64,000 bases of DNA from NCBI RefSeq assembly GCF_030269925.1, contig NC_085133.1, forward strand, positions 3,926,001-3,990,000, in the 5' to 3' direction. Positions 34,538 to 45,688 of this stretch are shown in pieces. This stretch comes from Bombyx mori (taxonomy: Eukaryota; Arthropoda; Insecta; Lepidoptera; Bombycidae). Every line of letters begins with the position of its first letter. Within the stretch, counting starts at the first letter, position 1. The notes beneath the pieces were generated by a model, which worked only from the letters and a program-made list of their open reading frames with translations, was not told the origin of the DNA and searched no databases. Made by a program: the position numbers and the translations under genes.

Positions 34538-34668
34538 AGGTGGTAGATTCTGCGAAGCACTGCTCTTGCCAGGGCCAGTGTTAGCAACACTCCGGCTTGA
34601 GCCCGTGAGCTCACCTACACGTCAAGGAGGAGCTGAAATAGCCTCTCAAGGCTATCAGGATAGGAAAA
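34538..34668 (+). mobile_element. LINE 3' end, family X1, copy 2 of a tandem pair
   Basis: Begins at ggtggtagattctgcgaagc right after the A-rich tail of copy 1 and repeats the same tail to a second poly-A. Confidence 0.72.
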
Positions 34669-34795
34669 AAAAGTAAACTGACCTTCACAAATTTTGCATA
34701 GGTACGTCTGTCCGTCACGCATCCACAGAAACTGCCTGAAAACCATCAAACCAAACCATCCTTCGCTTCCTTATCTAACCTTATTTAGATATCTA

Positions 34796-35105
34796 ACCCA
34801 TCTATAAGAAGACAGCGTCGGTACGTTTCTTCATGTGACCAATACGCTAGGATAATGCGCTTATCGCAATCGCCGCTGACTACAACCCAGACACGTGACA
34901 CGTAACACCCTCGATGGATCCACACGATCCTCTCCGCGATATAGAATACTGTCGCTAGCAGCAACCAAAGCACAAGTCATCGTACTCTTCGAACTCAGAG
35001 TTCGGCCTAACACTGAGACGCATATTCCCGCGGAGTTTCTCGTCGGACTTCTCAACGGGTCGAGGTTGGGATTCACTCGGATGCGATCTGGCTTCTTGAC
35101 TATAG
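34796..35105 (+). pseudogene. BMC1-type LINE, decayed C-terminal region
   Basis: With frameshifts it follows the intact copy at 27.2 kb: KTASVRFF for KSASERYF, DNALIAIAADYNPDT for the NRLIVAA-DYSPNP block, then the 3' UTR motif gagtttctcgtcggacttct. Older than the 26.9-kb insertion. Confidence 0.65.
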
Positions 35106-35239
35106 GATTAAGTCTTCGAGCTTACCCACCCGTCCTATTGAATGCGGCGTTCTTCCTGTGTTCCCGTAGCATTGGCAATGTACATGAAAAGTCACCATCA
35201 GGTGGGATGCATGCTTGTCTGTCTATATTTCTAATAGAA

Positions 35240-35600
35240 GTGTTTTTTATCGCCTTTGTAAACAGACAAGCATACGGCCCACCTAATGGTGAGTGGTTAC
35301 CGTCGCTCATGGACTTCCGCAATGCCAGACACAGAGCCAAGCCGCTACCTACCGTTAAGTACTCTCCACAAGCCTCGTTTGAAGAAGGACATGTCATAGC
35401 GCTCGGGAAACACGGTGGAGGGGAGCTCATTCCAAAGTCGGATGGTACGTGGCAAAAAAGATCTCTGGAAACGGACTGTGGATAAACGCCTGGCTCCAGG
35501 TAGTATAGATGAACTCTACTCCGCTGGCGGGCGGTGCGATGTTAAAAACCTGATGATGGTATCATCTCAAACAATTCCTCGAGCACTCCCCACAATCTTT
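35240..35600 (-). mobile_element. retroposon family D, longest copy
   Basis: On +: tttttatcgcctttgtaaac, gcatacggcccacctaatgg, the gcagagccaagccgc-like block, cgctcgggaaacacggtggag, ctctactccgctggcgggcgg. The 196-codon + ORF across it (34895-35485) is a chance reading spanning two retroposons. Confidence 0.7.
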
Positions 35601-36371
35601 GTATAAAAAAAAATTATCTTATGGCAACTGCAAACCCAAATGGTGTGGATGTACATTGAATATTACCGGTTACTTAGCAATAATAATCTGTTAAAAACAC
35701 GTTTGTATTATATCGTAATAATATAATATAATAATCGATTATTGAAATTGCACATTCTTATCGACCGAGAACATTATCGTACGAATCTTACAGCGTTTTT
35801 CAATTATGTTTATCCGAAGCGATATTTTTTTTCCGCGACAAGAATTTATTTGTCCGTTTGCGAACGCGAATATCGAAATGCACCGTGTAAATTGCAAACG
35901 AATTAATTTTGTATGCAAATTGTTAATTGGTATTGCCATCTTCGTGTTTTCCGCACGTTTGAGGAAAAAAATGTGGTATAATTTTAAATTAATGGTGAGT
36001 GTTCGCCGTTGCCTGTGGACATCCGCTAGCAGATGCTCCTTATCGCTTAAGAATATTTTCTCGAGATTTAAAACCTGAGCTACTCTGCTCTGCGAAACTT
36101 TAAGAAAATGGTATGACCAATTGAGGCCGTCAGCGCAGAAGTGGCCTAAACCACAATTCATATTCGTGCTTATGTATTGCAATTTATTTAAAACATAATA
36201 AATTTTGATGCAAAATCGGCCTATCCCTAGTTTGATTCATAGATAACAGAAGCCTTTGTAAACATCATTTTAGCGCGTATTTTTTTGCCTGCGAAGTATA
36301 TTGTACAGGTAAATTCGAACCTCACTATCTCCATACTAGCTATGGTAAGCTTAGGCCACTTGTGCGCTGAC
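35601..36371. other. intronic DNA, mostly unique
   Basis: Contains ORFs on both strands at 35739-36182 with no domain. A family D-like scrap may lie near 35993-36030. No gene supported. Confidence 0.45.
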
Positions 36372-36635
36372 ATCCCGGTCACCGTCCTCGTCGAACCCGT
36401 CGCTTGCGACGAAGGGCTCGACGAACGAATTAACCCATAGACACAGCCCACTGAGTTTCTCGCCGGATCTTCTCAGTGGGTCGCGTTTCCTACCGGTGGT
36501 AGATTCTGCGAAGCACTACTCTTGCTAGGGTCAGTGTTAGCAACACTCCGGTTTGAGCCCCGTGAGCTCACCTACACACGTTAGGGTGAAGCTAAAATAG
36601 CCTCTCAAGGCTATCAGCATAGGTAGGGAACAAAA
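36372..36635 (+). mobile_element. LINE 3' end, family X1, good reference copy
   Basis: cgtcgaacccgtcgcttgcg, gagtttctcgccggatcttc, cttgctagggtcagtgttag, gtgagctcacc, agcctctcaaggctatcagc, ataggtagg then A-rich. It shows that the 3' end of family X points right. Confidence 0.75.
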
Positions 36636-37033
36636 AGAGAATGTGCGCTGACGGCCTCAATTAAAAGGTTGTGCACAAGTCGATCTATAACCATGAAAAC
36701 TTTTGTATACAATATCTTTTTCGAAGAAATACATTACCCTCTTCGAAATCATTACGTTTTTGTAAACAATTTTCTGAGAAAATCTATTTACTTTGACGAT
36801 CTACCACATTTTTCCTTTGCTAAATAATAGATCCATCTTAAAATACCAGCTAAATACGGATCGTTGTTCAACAGACTGTAAAATTTGAGATTCCTTTTAA
36901 ACTCGATTTAATAGGTCTCCATAAAATTTCACTTCAAGCTCTACATTGTTCGTCCAATGTTTTGACTAGCAGCGTTGTGCTCTGTTCTACTAAGACCAGA
37001 ACGCACTAATGATTCGTAGCACTATATGCTACC
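36636..37033. other. intronic DNA, nothing recognised
   Basis: No supported feature. Confidence 0.45.
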
Positions 37034-37280
37034 TCTGCGGGTCCTCAATTACCCCCCGAATTCTGATTACGCAGGAGCCAGTCACCGTCGACGCCCTAGA
37101 CACGTCCTTACGGATCCATCAGATCCAATAACCTTTGCATTAGACGCCTTCAGCTCTAACACTAGGAGCAGGCTTAGGAACCCCGGTAACCGTACTCGTC
37201 GAACTCGACAAAGAGTTCCACGTGCAACCTTACCCATACATCAGTCCGCTGAGTTTCTCGCCGAATCTTCTCAGCGGGTT
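37034..37280 (+). pseudogene. BMC1-type LINE, C-terminal tail and 3' UTR start
   Basis: YPPNSDYAGASHRRRPRH, TDPSDPITFALDAFSSNTRS, then NRTRRTRQRVPRATLP match the 27.4-kb copy. It ends in the gagtttctcgccgaatcttc motif. 5'- and 3'-truncated. Confidence 0.82.
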
Positions 37281-37619
37281 GAATCAAGTGCCGAATAATA
37301 AAATGTCTAAATCAATATTATTTCAACAACGACCCCGTAAAAATCTCAATCTCACAACACTGGTACCGCAGGCGCAGATCATAAACTGATGAATTCCAAT
37401 TTATTACATGGTGAAAGTCAAAAACCATTTCTCACATCACATACACATATTACAACGTATCAAACGACGATTAATGAGGCGCATTTATCGACGTCTGAAT
37501 CTTCACACTTCTCAAATCGATCCACTCACAACGACCAACCTACTGAACTATGCGTAACGAGGATACTCCCATCGAAGTAATATTTTACAGTGTATGTGAT
37601 TAGACAGACAGATGCTCGA
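37281..37619. other. intronic DNA
   Basis: No supported feature; the short + ORF at 37389-37580 has no domain. Confidence 0.45.
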
Positions 37620-37871
37620 CTGGTGGTAGGATCTTTTGTGAGTCTACACGGGTAGGTACCACCACCCTGCCTATTTCTGCCGTGAAGCAGTAATGCGTTT
37701 CGGTTTGAAGGGTGGGGCACCCGTTGTAACTACCTATACTGAGACGTTATAACTCATGTCTCAAGTTGGGTGGCGGCATTTACGTTGTAGATGTCTATGG
37801 GCTCCGGTAACCACTTAACATCAGGTGGGTCGTGAGCTCGTCCAGCCATCTAAGCAATAAAATAAAAAAAA
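37620..37871 (+). mobile_element. Bm1 SINE, 5'-truncated, sense
   Basis: ctggtggtaggatcttttgtg to ccatctaagcaataaaataa. Confidence 0.87.
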
Positions 37872-38600
37872 CCATCGTTACACCCGGAAATGTTTGGGTC
37901 ACAATAAACTGAGATTCCTAGTAAGAACCCTGTACGCTTCGAAAGTAGTCTTCAGTTATTATGATTAGGAGGAAAAAACCCTCAACACATACCTACACCG
38001 TGGCTGTTGTCGTTAGGCACCAAATGACACTTAAGTCTTCCAAGCACATTTTGCTGTTGTCAAGCTTATGCTGAACTGAAGAACCTGAAAGCATTAAGAC
38101 TGGATCTGGGAAATCCAACAAGACACGTTTCGCCTGGTTATGGCTATTCTAAGTTTTTGGAGTTTACTCCTTAAGAATCGATTTACATATATAGGCCCGG
38201 GGTATGAAAATTATGGGGACCAAAATCGTACTAGAGAGTATAGCATGTCACACGAAATGCGTTATGCGCCTGATTGGCCATGGTGATGCGTGCGCGCGCC
38301 AATCAGGAGCCAACGCGCGGCCGCGTTATCGCAGGTGACGCCGGGCTGCTGCGCCGGCAGTCCGCCACAAAGCCTCGTATAATAGCCGGCAAACTTCTTG
38401 AGCATTTGTTGACGTAGTGGGGGTAAGTTTGCGCATGGTACACTCACGTGCAAAAACATTATTTACTCTGCGTCATAATGCAATTAAATTATTAAAATCA
38501 ACATATGTATTTATTTATATATTTATTAGAACATCAACAAAAAATATAGGTTAATAATTGTAATAATTTAATCTTGGGGTAAAATAGATATTCCTTCTAT
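37872..38600. other. intronic DNA with a GC-rich segment
   Basis: 38262-38420 is GC-rich and carries CCTGATTGGC (38269-38278) and its complement GCCAATCAGG (38298-38307), two opposed CCAAT boxes able to form a 10-bp stem. No gene assigned; could be the downstream part of the adjacent DNA transposon. Confidence 0.4.
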
Positions 38601-38659
38601 TAAGTCAAAACTAGAGCTGTTGCCAGGTCTTCGTTCAGTTGAAGCGAAGCTGGTATTTG

Positions 38660-39306
38660 TAATTTATTTTTCGTTATCATAATCTTGACCATTATCATCA
38701 TCACTGTTTTCATCACCCGAGTCGCCATCATCGTGATAAGTCGACATAGGGCTCATCGGTGTAGTTTACGACTCGGTCGGTTCGATCTTCTTTTTTGTCT
38801 ATAATTAATTATTTTTTGAAGATATTCGATTCGTAGTAATCGAATGTTACTTTTTTCAATTACCAGCTTCCGATTATTTTCTGTTTTTTTTTCCATCTGA
38901 AGCCTAGCTCTTTCATAATTCGTCGTAAACTTCATTCCGAGCCATTAAAAGGTATATCTTCTTTAAAATTTTCGAAGCCTTTCTACGGTACGGAGTTTCG
39001 CTGCTTGTTATGTAGTTATTATGATTACATCTTTTTATTACAGATTGAACGAAACTATCCATTCCGGTAACTTTCTTCTTCCCTGATCTTTTCTTACCCG
39101 GAGTCCCGAGCACGATGAGCAAGCCAGAGCCTTTAGCTTCGTTAATAATGCACCTAACAGTACTCACTGATGTTTTTGTTGCTTCCGAAGTCTGTTTTAC
39201 TTTTTCCATTATATCATTCTTCCCCTGTTTTATATTGAAGCAAGATACGTCGTACACAATTTTTCTACCCTTTCTTTTGAATACTACACCAGTTTGTCGC
39301 GGCATA
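38660..39306 (-). pseudogene. DDE_3-type (Tc1/mariner superfamily) transposase, internally deleted
   Basis: The - strand starts MPRQTGVVFKRKGRKIVYDV (ATG complement 39304-39306). It continues through ATKTSVSTVRCIINEAKGSG (an HTH) and KKKVTGMDSFVQSVIKRC. After a deletion and frameshift it reads NRKLVIEKSNIRLLRIEYLQ, then VVNYTDEPYVD, where TDE holds the first catalytic Asp. It then jumps to an acidic C-terminal tail (HDDGDSGDENSDDDNGQDYD) near 38700. The second and third catalytic residues are missing. I recognise this as the insect DDE_3 transposase type, related to the W-R-x-R-Y-L-x-x-I family. TIRs were not located, so the element borders are unknown. Confidence 0.7.
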
Positions 39307-39369
39307 GTGTATTTTTTATAAAAAATCAACAAACACTCAACAAATAGCAATGGCAACAAAGTCAACAAG

Positions 39370-40089
39370 CAATTATAACAAAATATAACTTAACGATTAA
39401 TAATGATAGACTTTTCACTGTACGCAAGCGTACTTTTGGGAGCAAGCGGAATGAGGGCGCGGTGCGGGACGCAAGGTTCGACTGATCTACCAATAACGCG
39501 CTCGATACGATTTCCCCTGCCGTCGCGCCTCACCCTCACCACCAAAGTGATCTAAAATTCGGTTCTGCGCAGTCAAGGTCATTTGCTCACGATGTTTGCC
39601 GGTTACTATACTGATCGCGCGTTTCTCTCATTATTGTATTTTCATATATTTGTTAGTCGTTTGTTTTGTGTCTCGTTAATTTGTTAATAATCTGTAGTGT
39701 ATCGTGTTGTCGTAATATAGAACTATTTCTCGTATTGTTTCGTTTAATTTACCGACATCGTTTTGCTTGTGGCCGGACGCCGTTCGGGTTCGATTCCTGA
39801 ACGTATCAACTGTTAGTGGGTTGATACCCGAATATAACCCGCTACAAATCATTTATTAATAAAGCTTATTAAATATAAACAATTCCTTCTATCAGTGAAT
39901 GGACAACTTATATATTAATTGTAAAAGTGAATTATATAGACTTACTTAATTACCGCATCCACGTGTTCCGCAACTCCCGGATCATTCTCACTAGAATACG
40001 TAACTTCCATATTTTACTGTATTCAACTGACACAAATTTATATTTATATCCAGTAAACTCCAGTCGTGCGTCGGAGCGGACACACACAC
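39370..40089. other. intronic DNA with GC-richer part
   Basis: 39.42-39.60 kb is GC-richer and lies upstream of the - strand transposase, so it may be its promoter and 5' sequence. No independent gene supported. Confidence 0.4.
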
Positions 40090-40339
40090 TTTTTTATTTA
40101 TTTATTGCTTAGATGGACGGACGAGCTCACCGCCCATCTGGTGTTAAGTGGTTACTGGAGCCCATATACATCTACGACGTAAATGCGCCACCCACCTAGA
40201 GATATAAGTTCTAAGGTCTCAAGTATAGTTACAACGGCTGTTCCACCGTTCAAACCGAAACGCATTACTGCTTCACGAAAGAAATAGGCAGGGTGGTGGT
40301 ACCTACCCACGCGGACTCACAAGAGGTCCTACCACAAGT
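40090..40339 (-). mobile_element. Bm1 SINE, 5'-truncated
   Basis: ttttttatttatttattgct, agatggacggacgagctcac to gtcctaccacaagta. Confidence 0.87.
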
Positions 40340-42639
40340 AACAAAGTCACACAAACAAACTGCGTTAGCATCATTCCAGAAACATGCTTACACATTTTCC
40401 AATTTCGTACTCATCGTGTTTGCCCATAATCATAGCTTTTCGATATTGTTAATTAGAATAAATTTAAATTCAAGAACGGTTATTACAATGAACGAAAATA
40501 AAATTCGATCCGTGCACAATATCGTAATGAGAAATTGATATTGGAATTCTGTATTAATTAACACAAGAAACCTTAAACGCAATCTCTTAAACACACGAGA
40601 TACGATTCGTTTTTATAATGCAAACGAGATTTTATAATAAAAACCGAGAATAAACCGATACACACAACACCTGCTTCATCAAACTCGAACGATCATCATT
40701 ATGTTAATGCACCTAAAATTTGAATTCGATTCCGTATGCCGTTTAAACCCCTATTCTCATTCCCAATAAGAACCACATTCGGATGCACGTACATTTAAGG
40801 GAACACAAAAAAGCTGAAGCGTGTCGAAACGTACGAGGTATCGAACTTGGCGCCAATTAAAGCAAACGAGATCTTATTCCGTGCACCATAAATCGATATC
40901 ACACTACACCGTGAGTTACTGTTACGCCCTTAAAGGATTCGTCGCGTCTTTACTTACACTGAAACTTGTTTACACAATAAGGGATCTTGTTATGAAAGCT
41001 GAAAGTGTCAGAATTACGTAATGTAAGAAGCGTCTGTTACGCCCTGTCCGAACGCCCGGCTCGCTAACAAGACAGACAGGGACGCCGCTATACAGCTTCA
41101 ACGAGACGGACGGGAGTGGAAGATAAACAGAACTCTTGAAAAACACTTGTGAGATAACAAAGGCTGGCTTCCACGAATACGTTCAATAATTTGTCTTTTT
41201 AATTTTACGGCGGACTGCCATAGCTTTTAAATATAGGTTTTTTTTTTCTTTCTTTCCACTTGACCCCGGCCATCCATTAGGTCGAGAGGTATTGAGGACT
41301 CATTACGGACACTTGGTCGTCGTGAAAATTCCTTTAAGGCGTATTGTTCGCGGCTGACTACGGAACGAGGTGGTACACCTCCGAAATCCGTACGATTTTT
41401 GTGGTCACGTTCTGAAAAAAGGTCGGCTACAAAAAAAACGACAGCAAAAATGTCGAAAAACGTGTCGTAATATAATAAGTAATATGAAATAAAATCCGGA
41501 CTAAGCACAATAAAAATGAAACGGACGTTAAAGGATTCGAAACCTGTTCTCGACTTCGGTTTAGTTGTAAAAAGCTCGTTCCATATAATATTACCCATTA
41601 CAACCCCGAGAATCACTGTTCGTCCAATCGAAACGACGTATTCGAAAATGGAACTCGGAGTTCGATATTTTAATTGTTTCGAATGAACGTTACGCCATCA
41701 CGGCCAATTGTTTTTTTTTTTACAAATCGAATAAAAATACAACTTTTAAAGTTGTACTAATAAAAAATGGGGAACAATTTTCTCGTCAATTAAGAAATGA
41801 GGGACGTTTAGAATGTGGTAAAAAAAAAATTGCCATAATTGTGGGCCATCGAGTCCAAACGCACGCACACCCCACGGCCGATGCGTAATCCGCGAGTGGC
41901 AACACTAATCGCTCATTAGTGAGTTCCGGACACGCTCCGTTTGGGGTCGTCCATAAAAAAAAATCCCTTTGCCATGTCATGCACATAAAAACTGTTAATT
42001 AGAACAATTCATTTTAGATTATGTATCTTATGATTTAATATATGTATCTTAATTTTGCTCCGTGGTGTTTTTTTGTTTTTTAATGAATAAATTTCTCCTT
42101 TGAAGGCAAATGAATGTATTTGATACGACACTTTTTATGTGTAACGATAAGGTGTTAATAAAATGTTCGTCTTTTCCCCTATTTAATTTCCATTTAGATA
42201 AATTAACTCGTAAACTTGATATTGGTTTGAATGCGTTTTTGATACGTCGAAAGGCACATAGATTTTACGTAAGATTATTAGGTCATTATGGTAAAGTCTT
42301 AATTTAACTATTTAATAACATAAAATCACTTATTTGTCTAAACTTCAACTGAAATTGGTCCGGAACATAAATTTAGATGCGCTCTCTATGGGGTTGGGCC
42401 ATCACTTCAACATCATGTAGCCTGTAAGTAGATTTGCCAAGCTTGGAAAAAAAAAATGCATTAAAATTTTACTTGCATTTGTAACTTGAATATAATATTG
42501 TGGCTAATGACGAACAATGACGTAATAAGAACAGTAGGATGAAATGGAATATGAAAAAATCCTACAGTTTAAATAGCTAAAGGAAATCATGTCTCTAGGG
42601 CAACCCAAATAAGATTAAGAATATCGTTTTGTACTCGTA
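40340..42639. other. repeat-poor intronic island
   Basis: About 2.3 kb without a recognisable TE. The - ORF at 41227-41616 (129 codons) is hydrophobic then basic, with no domain, and is probably fortuitous. Candidate territory for regulatory elements. Confidence 0.45.
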
Positions 42640-43015
42640 TGAGTGAGTAAATGTTTAGTAACACAACATTGGGCTTGAAAATGTTGCAATACTGTTTTTC
42701 TAGTATAACCGACGGTGCGCCGTGATCCGTGAGGAAAGTATGTAGATGTTCCTATGATCGTGGTCCCGAACTCATTCCGAGACACATAAATTGGAAACGC
42801 TACTTCGTGACACGTTAACCCTCTCATACGGCCGGCCATTAACTACACCCTTGATCCGGCTCAGGCAGTAACTAGACCTAAACACGTATTGATGGGTCCA
42901 CCCGATCAATCTCAGGGATATTAGACGCTCTTAGTTAACGCAAAGGGCAGCCACAAGTCATCGGACTCGTCCATTACGTCAAAGAGTTCGGATCAGTCTA
43001 TTTTTACGTCAGAAC
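42640..43015 (+). pseudogene. ancient BMC1-type LINE fragment
   Basis: Low-identity parallels to the 27.1-27.45 kb copy: a GAP-x-x-VR block near 42715, RYF near 42800, a PKHV-like block near 42885, and residues of the basic tail. Many stops. Weak but collinear. Confidence 0.42.
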
Positions 43016-43275
43016 CTCACAACGCCTTGTGCCTACCGGTTGTAAATACACTAAAAAAGAATTTTAGGCTTTGAAGGCGCTCGGGGACTTGTTCGCAAAC
43101 TCCGACCCCGAGCTGATCGCATTCTCGACCACAAATCCTGGTAAATTTAGAAAAAGCTACAATCCCAAGCCTGGCTTGGCTGTGCCTCTGGCATTTCTGA
43201 TGTTCACGAGTATCAACTTACCATCAGATGGAACGTATGCTGGTCCGCGTACAAGGGCAATTCCATCTGCCTAAA

Positions 43276-43352
43276 GGCCGTCTGGTGTAGTGGTAAGTGG
43301 CATGGTCACTACACAAGGGGGTCGCGGCTTCGAATCTCGCCAAGGAAAGATA
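43276..43352 (+). mobile_element. tRNA-like SINE head (pol III A and B boxes)
   Basis: A-box-like tggtgtagtgg (43283-43293) and B-box-like ggcttcgaatc (43326-43336) in the spacing of a tRNA. No matching 3' acceptor half, so this is a SINE head or tRNA pseudogene, not a tRNA gene. Different from the Bm1 head. Confidence 0.6.
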
Positions 43353-43387
43353 TTTGAATGATAAATATAAAATGTCTTTTCCAGTGT

Positions 43388-43512
43388 TATGTTTTTTTTT
43401 TATTTTATTGCCCTCGTAGGCATACGAGCATACGGCCCACCTGATGGTGAGTGGTTTTCGTCGCCCATAGACTACAGCAATGCCAGGGGCAGAGCCAAGC
43501 CGCTGCCTACTG
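43388..43512 (-). mobile_element. retroposon family D, 3' end
   Basis: Poly-T, attgccctcgtaggcatacg, gcatacggcccacctgatgg, ccaggggcagagccaagccg. Confidence 0.72.
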
Positions 43513-44089
43513 AAATATGGATGTATATTAAATATGTATATATATGTATGTGTATAATAAAAATCTTACATTTATTTCCGTTATCTGGTACCTGTAATAC
43601 AACACGAACTTATCACGGGACCAGTTAACGTTAACTGTTAGTAAATATTTATTATTATTTATTACCTAAGGCCAATAAAAAACAGTCCCCACAAACATTT
43701 CTAAATGCGTCCTCATACAATGTACATACGGCAGTTTACGGTCAGTTATCACCCGTACATATTCGCTAGGGACCACCCACGAATCTATCACTGCTTAAAC
43801 TCGTTTCAATCTTAAATGAATATCGGAGTTATAATCGATTTCGTTTGTCGTTTGTATCGATTAAAAATGTGCTTGTCACTCAAGCTCGACTTGGATTTAA
43901 ACGGTGATTGTGGAGTTTTTTTTTTTATGCGACATATCGTATTTTGGTTTTCAGTGATTATCTATTGTAAAATACTATTTTGTTACGCCACTTCCCGGTC
44001 CGGCTGACAAGCCCAATCAACGTGTATGTTAAATAAAAATCGTGTATATCTTTCATGGTCCATCGTGGCGTAGAATATAAGTAAACAAA
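43513..44089. other. intronic DNA, nothing recognised
   Basis: No supported feature. Confidence 0.5.
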
Positions 44090-44536
44090 CTATATATTAA
44101 TACGTGAAACAAAAAATTTGTACCCCTTTTTACGAAAATTGCGCGGACAGAGTATGAAATTTCTCACACTTAAAGAGAATATAGAGAAAGAGTGCACAAT
44201 GCTAATATTTTTTTTTAAATAATGCATAAAAGTTACTTTAAATCAATAAAGAAAACATTGCACACACTACCATATATTTAACACATCACATACATAAAAA
44301 TATACTCTTTGTTTATTGTCAATTGGGAAACTTTTGTTATTGTTTAAAATCTGTGGTCGAATTAAAAATAGATTAATATTGTTTGTCTTTAATATTATTG
44401 ATCTATACTGCAGTTTTGGCAAATACTGTGATTATATTATCGAAATATAATGACATTTACAATAGAACCATAATAATGTTTAAACTTATAATTTCAATTA
44501 ACTATAGTCGAAGCTCGACTACAGCGGGGCCACTAG
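44090..44536 (+). mobile_element. Helitron family B, diverged
   Basis: CTATATATTAATACGTGAAAC to gtcgaagctcgactacagcgg and CTAG (44533-44536). The hairpin loop differs from other copies (gtcgaagctcgac), but the stem is kept. Confidence 0.8.
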
Positions 44537-45056
44537 TTCTATTATAAATGTTATATACTACTTATAGACTTGGTATTCTTAGTATATTGTCGTGTCGCAA
44601 TGCAGAACAAAGTTCCATCTGTTCCCTATTTCATCAATTAATGAACATATTATTCGACCCAATTTTGAATATAACTGTTTTAGTGATAATACAAAATTTT
44701 AACAAAAAGAAAAATGGGCTTCAATAGAATATAATGAGAATGTCACGAATGTAGTCTTCAGTTATATAAATACGCATCGTTAAGGATTACCTAAAAAAAA
44801 CTACTGATCTGATCTTGATAGAACTTAAGTGGGGCCATATAAGAAACACCAGCTTTTAAACAAAAATAATCAGCAAAATCGGTTCACTTAGAAAAAAGTT
44901 CTGAGTTAACTAACAAACACGAAGAATTTAAAACCTCCGCCTTTATTGCAGTCGGTTAAAAATACTACCTTCTGGACATGAACTTCTTAAAGGATACGAT
45001 GTATGTGCGCACTTACACTTACATTATATACACCTTTGTAATAAAACGACAAAACA
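44537..45056. other. intronic DNA, nothing recognised
   Basis: No supported feature. Confidence 0.5.
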
Positions 45057-45353
45057 TTCGTACCTTCTTTTCTTTTTCTCCATCTTATCCCACTAGGTGG
45101 GGTCGGCATAGCGAATTTTTCTATTCCATTCTCTTCTATCAGCCGTCATCTAAACACTCAATCATCGCTCTCTCATATCGTCATTCACACACTCCATCCA
45201 TGTCTTCTTCCGTTGACCTCTTTCCCCTCTACCTTGCACTACCATTTCCATACATCTCCTAGTCACATGCATCTTCTCTCTACGCATCACATGTCCATAC
45301 CACGCTAACCGTCCGCTCTTTAATTTGTTGATTACCGGGGCTACTTTCACGCT
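45057..45353 (-). mobile_element. RTE-type LINE 3' end
   Basis: The - strand reads KVAPVINKLKSGRLAWYGHV, then MRREKMHVTRRCMEMVVQGR, GQRKKTWMECVNDDM and RER, followed by the 3' UTR with cacctagtgggataagatgg. RLxWYGHVMRR and GRxKKTWxxCV mark the C terminus of RTE-clade RT ORFs. Open over about 60 codons, so relatively young. Confidence 0.8.
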
Positions 45354-45356
45354 TCC

Positions 45357-45688
45357 TTTTTTTTATTGCTTATATAGGTGGACGAGCTCACAGCCCACCT
45401 GGTGTTAAGTGGTTACTGGAGCCCATAGACATCTACAACGTAAGTGCGCCACCTACCCACCTTGAGATATAAGTTATAACGTCTCAGTATAGGTAGTTAC
45501 AACGGCTACCTCACTCTTCAAAGCGAAACCCATTACTGCTTCACGGCAGAAATAAGCAGCGTGGTAGTACCTACCCGCGCAGACTCACAAGAGGTCCTAC
45601 CACCAATAATTACGCAGATTATAATTTTGCGGGTTTGATTTTTATTACACGATGTTATTCCTTCACCGTGAAAGTCAATCGTGAACAT
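45357..45688 (-). mobile_element. Bm1 SINE, longer copy lacking the tRNA head
   Basis: Poly-T, attgcttatataggtggacg to ctaccaccaataattacgca, then cgggtttgatttttattaca, ccttcaccgtgaaagtcaat. Inserted at the edge of the RTE fragment. Confidence 0.87.

Noticed and set aside
34895..35485. 196-codon + strand ORF
   Set aside because: Spans a decayed LINE and an antisense family D retroposon; no single protein is encoded.
41227..41616. 129-codon - strand ORF in a repeat-poor island
   Set aside because: No recognisable motif, atypical composition, no splice or start context that stands out.
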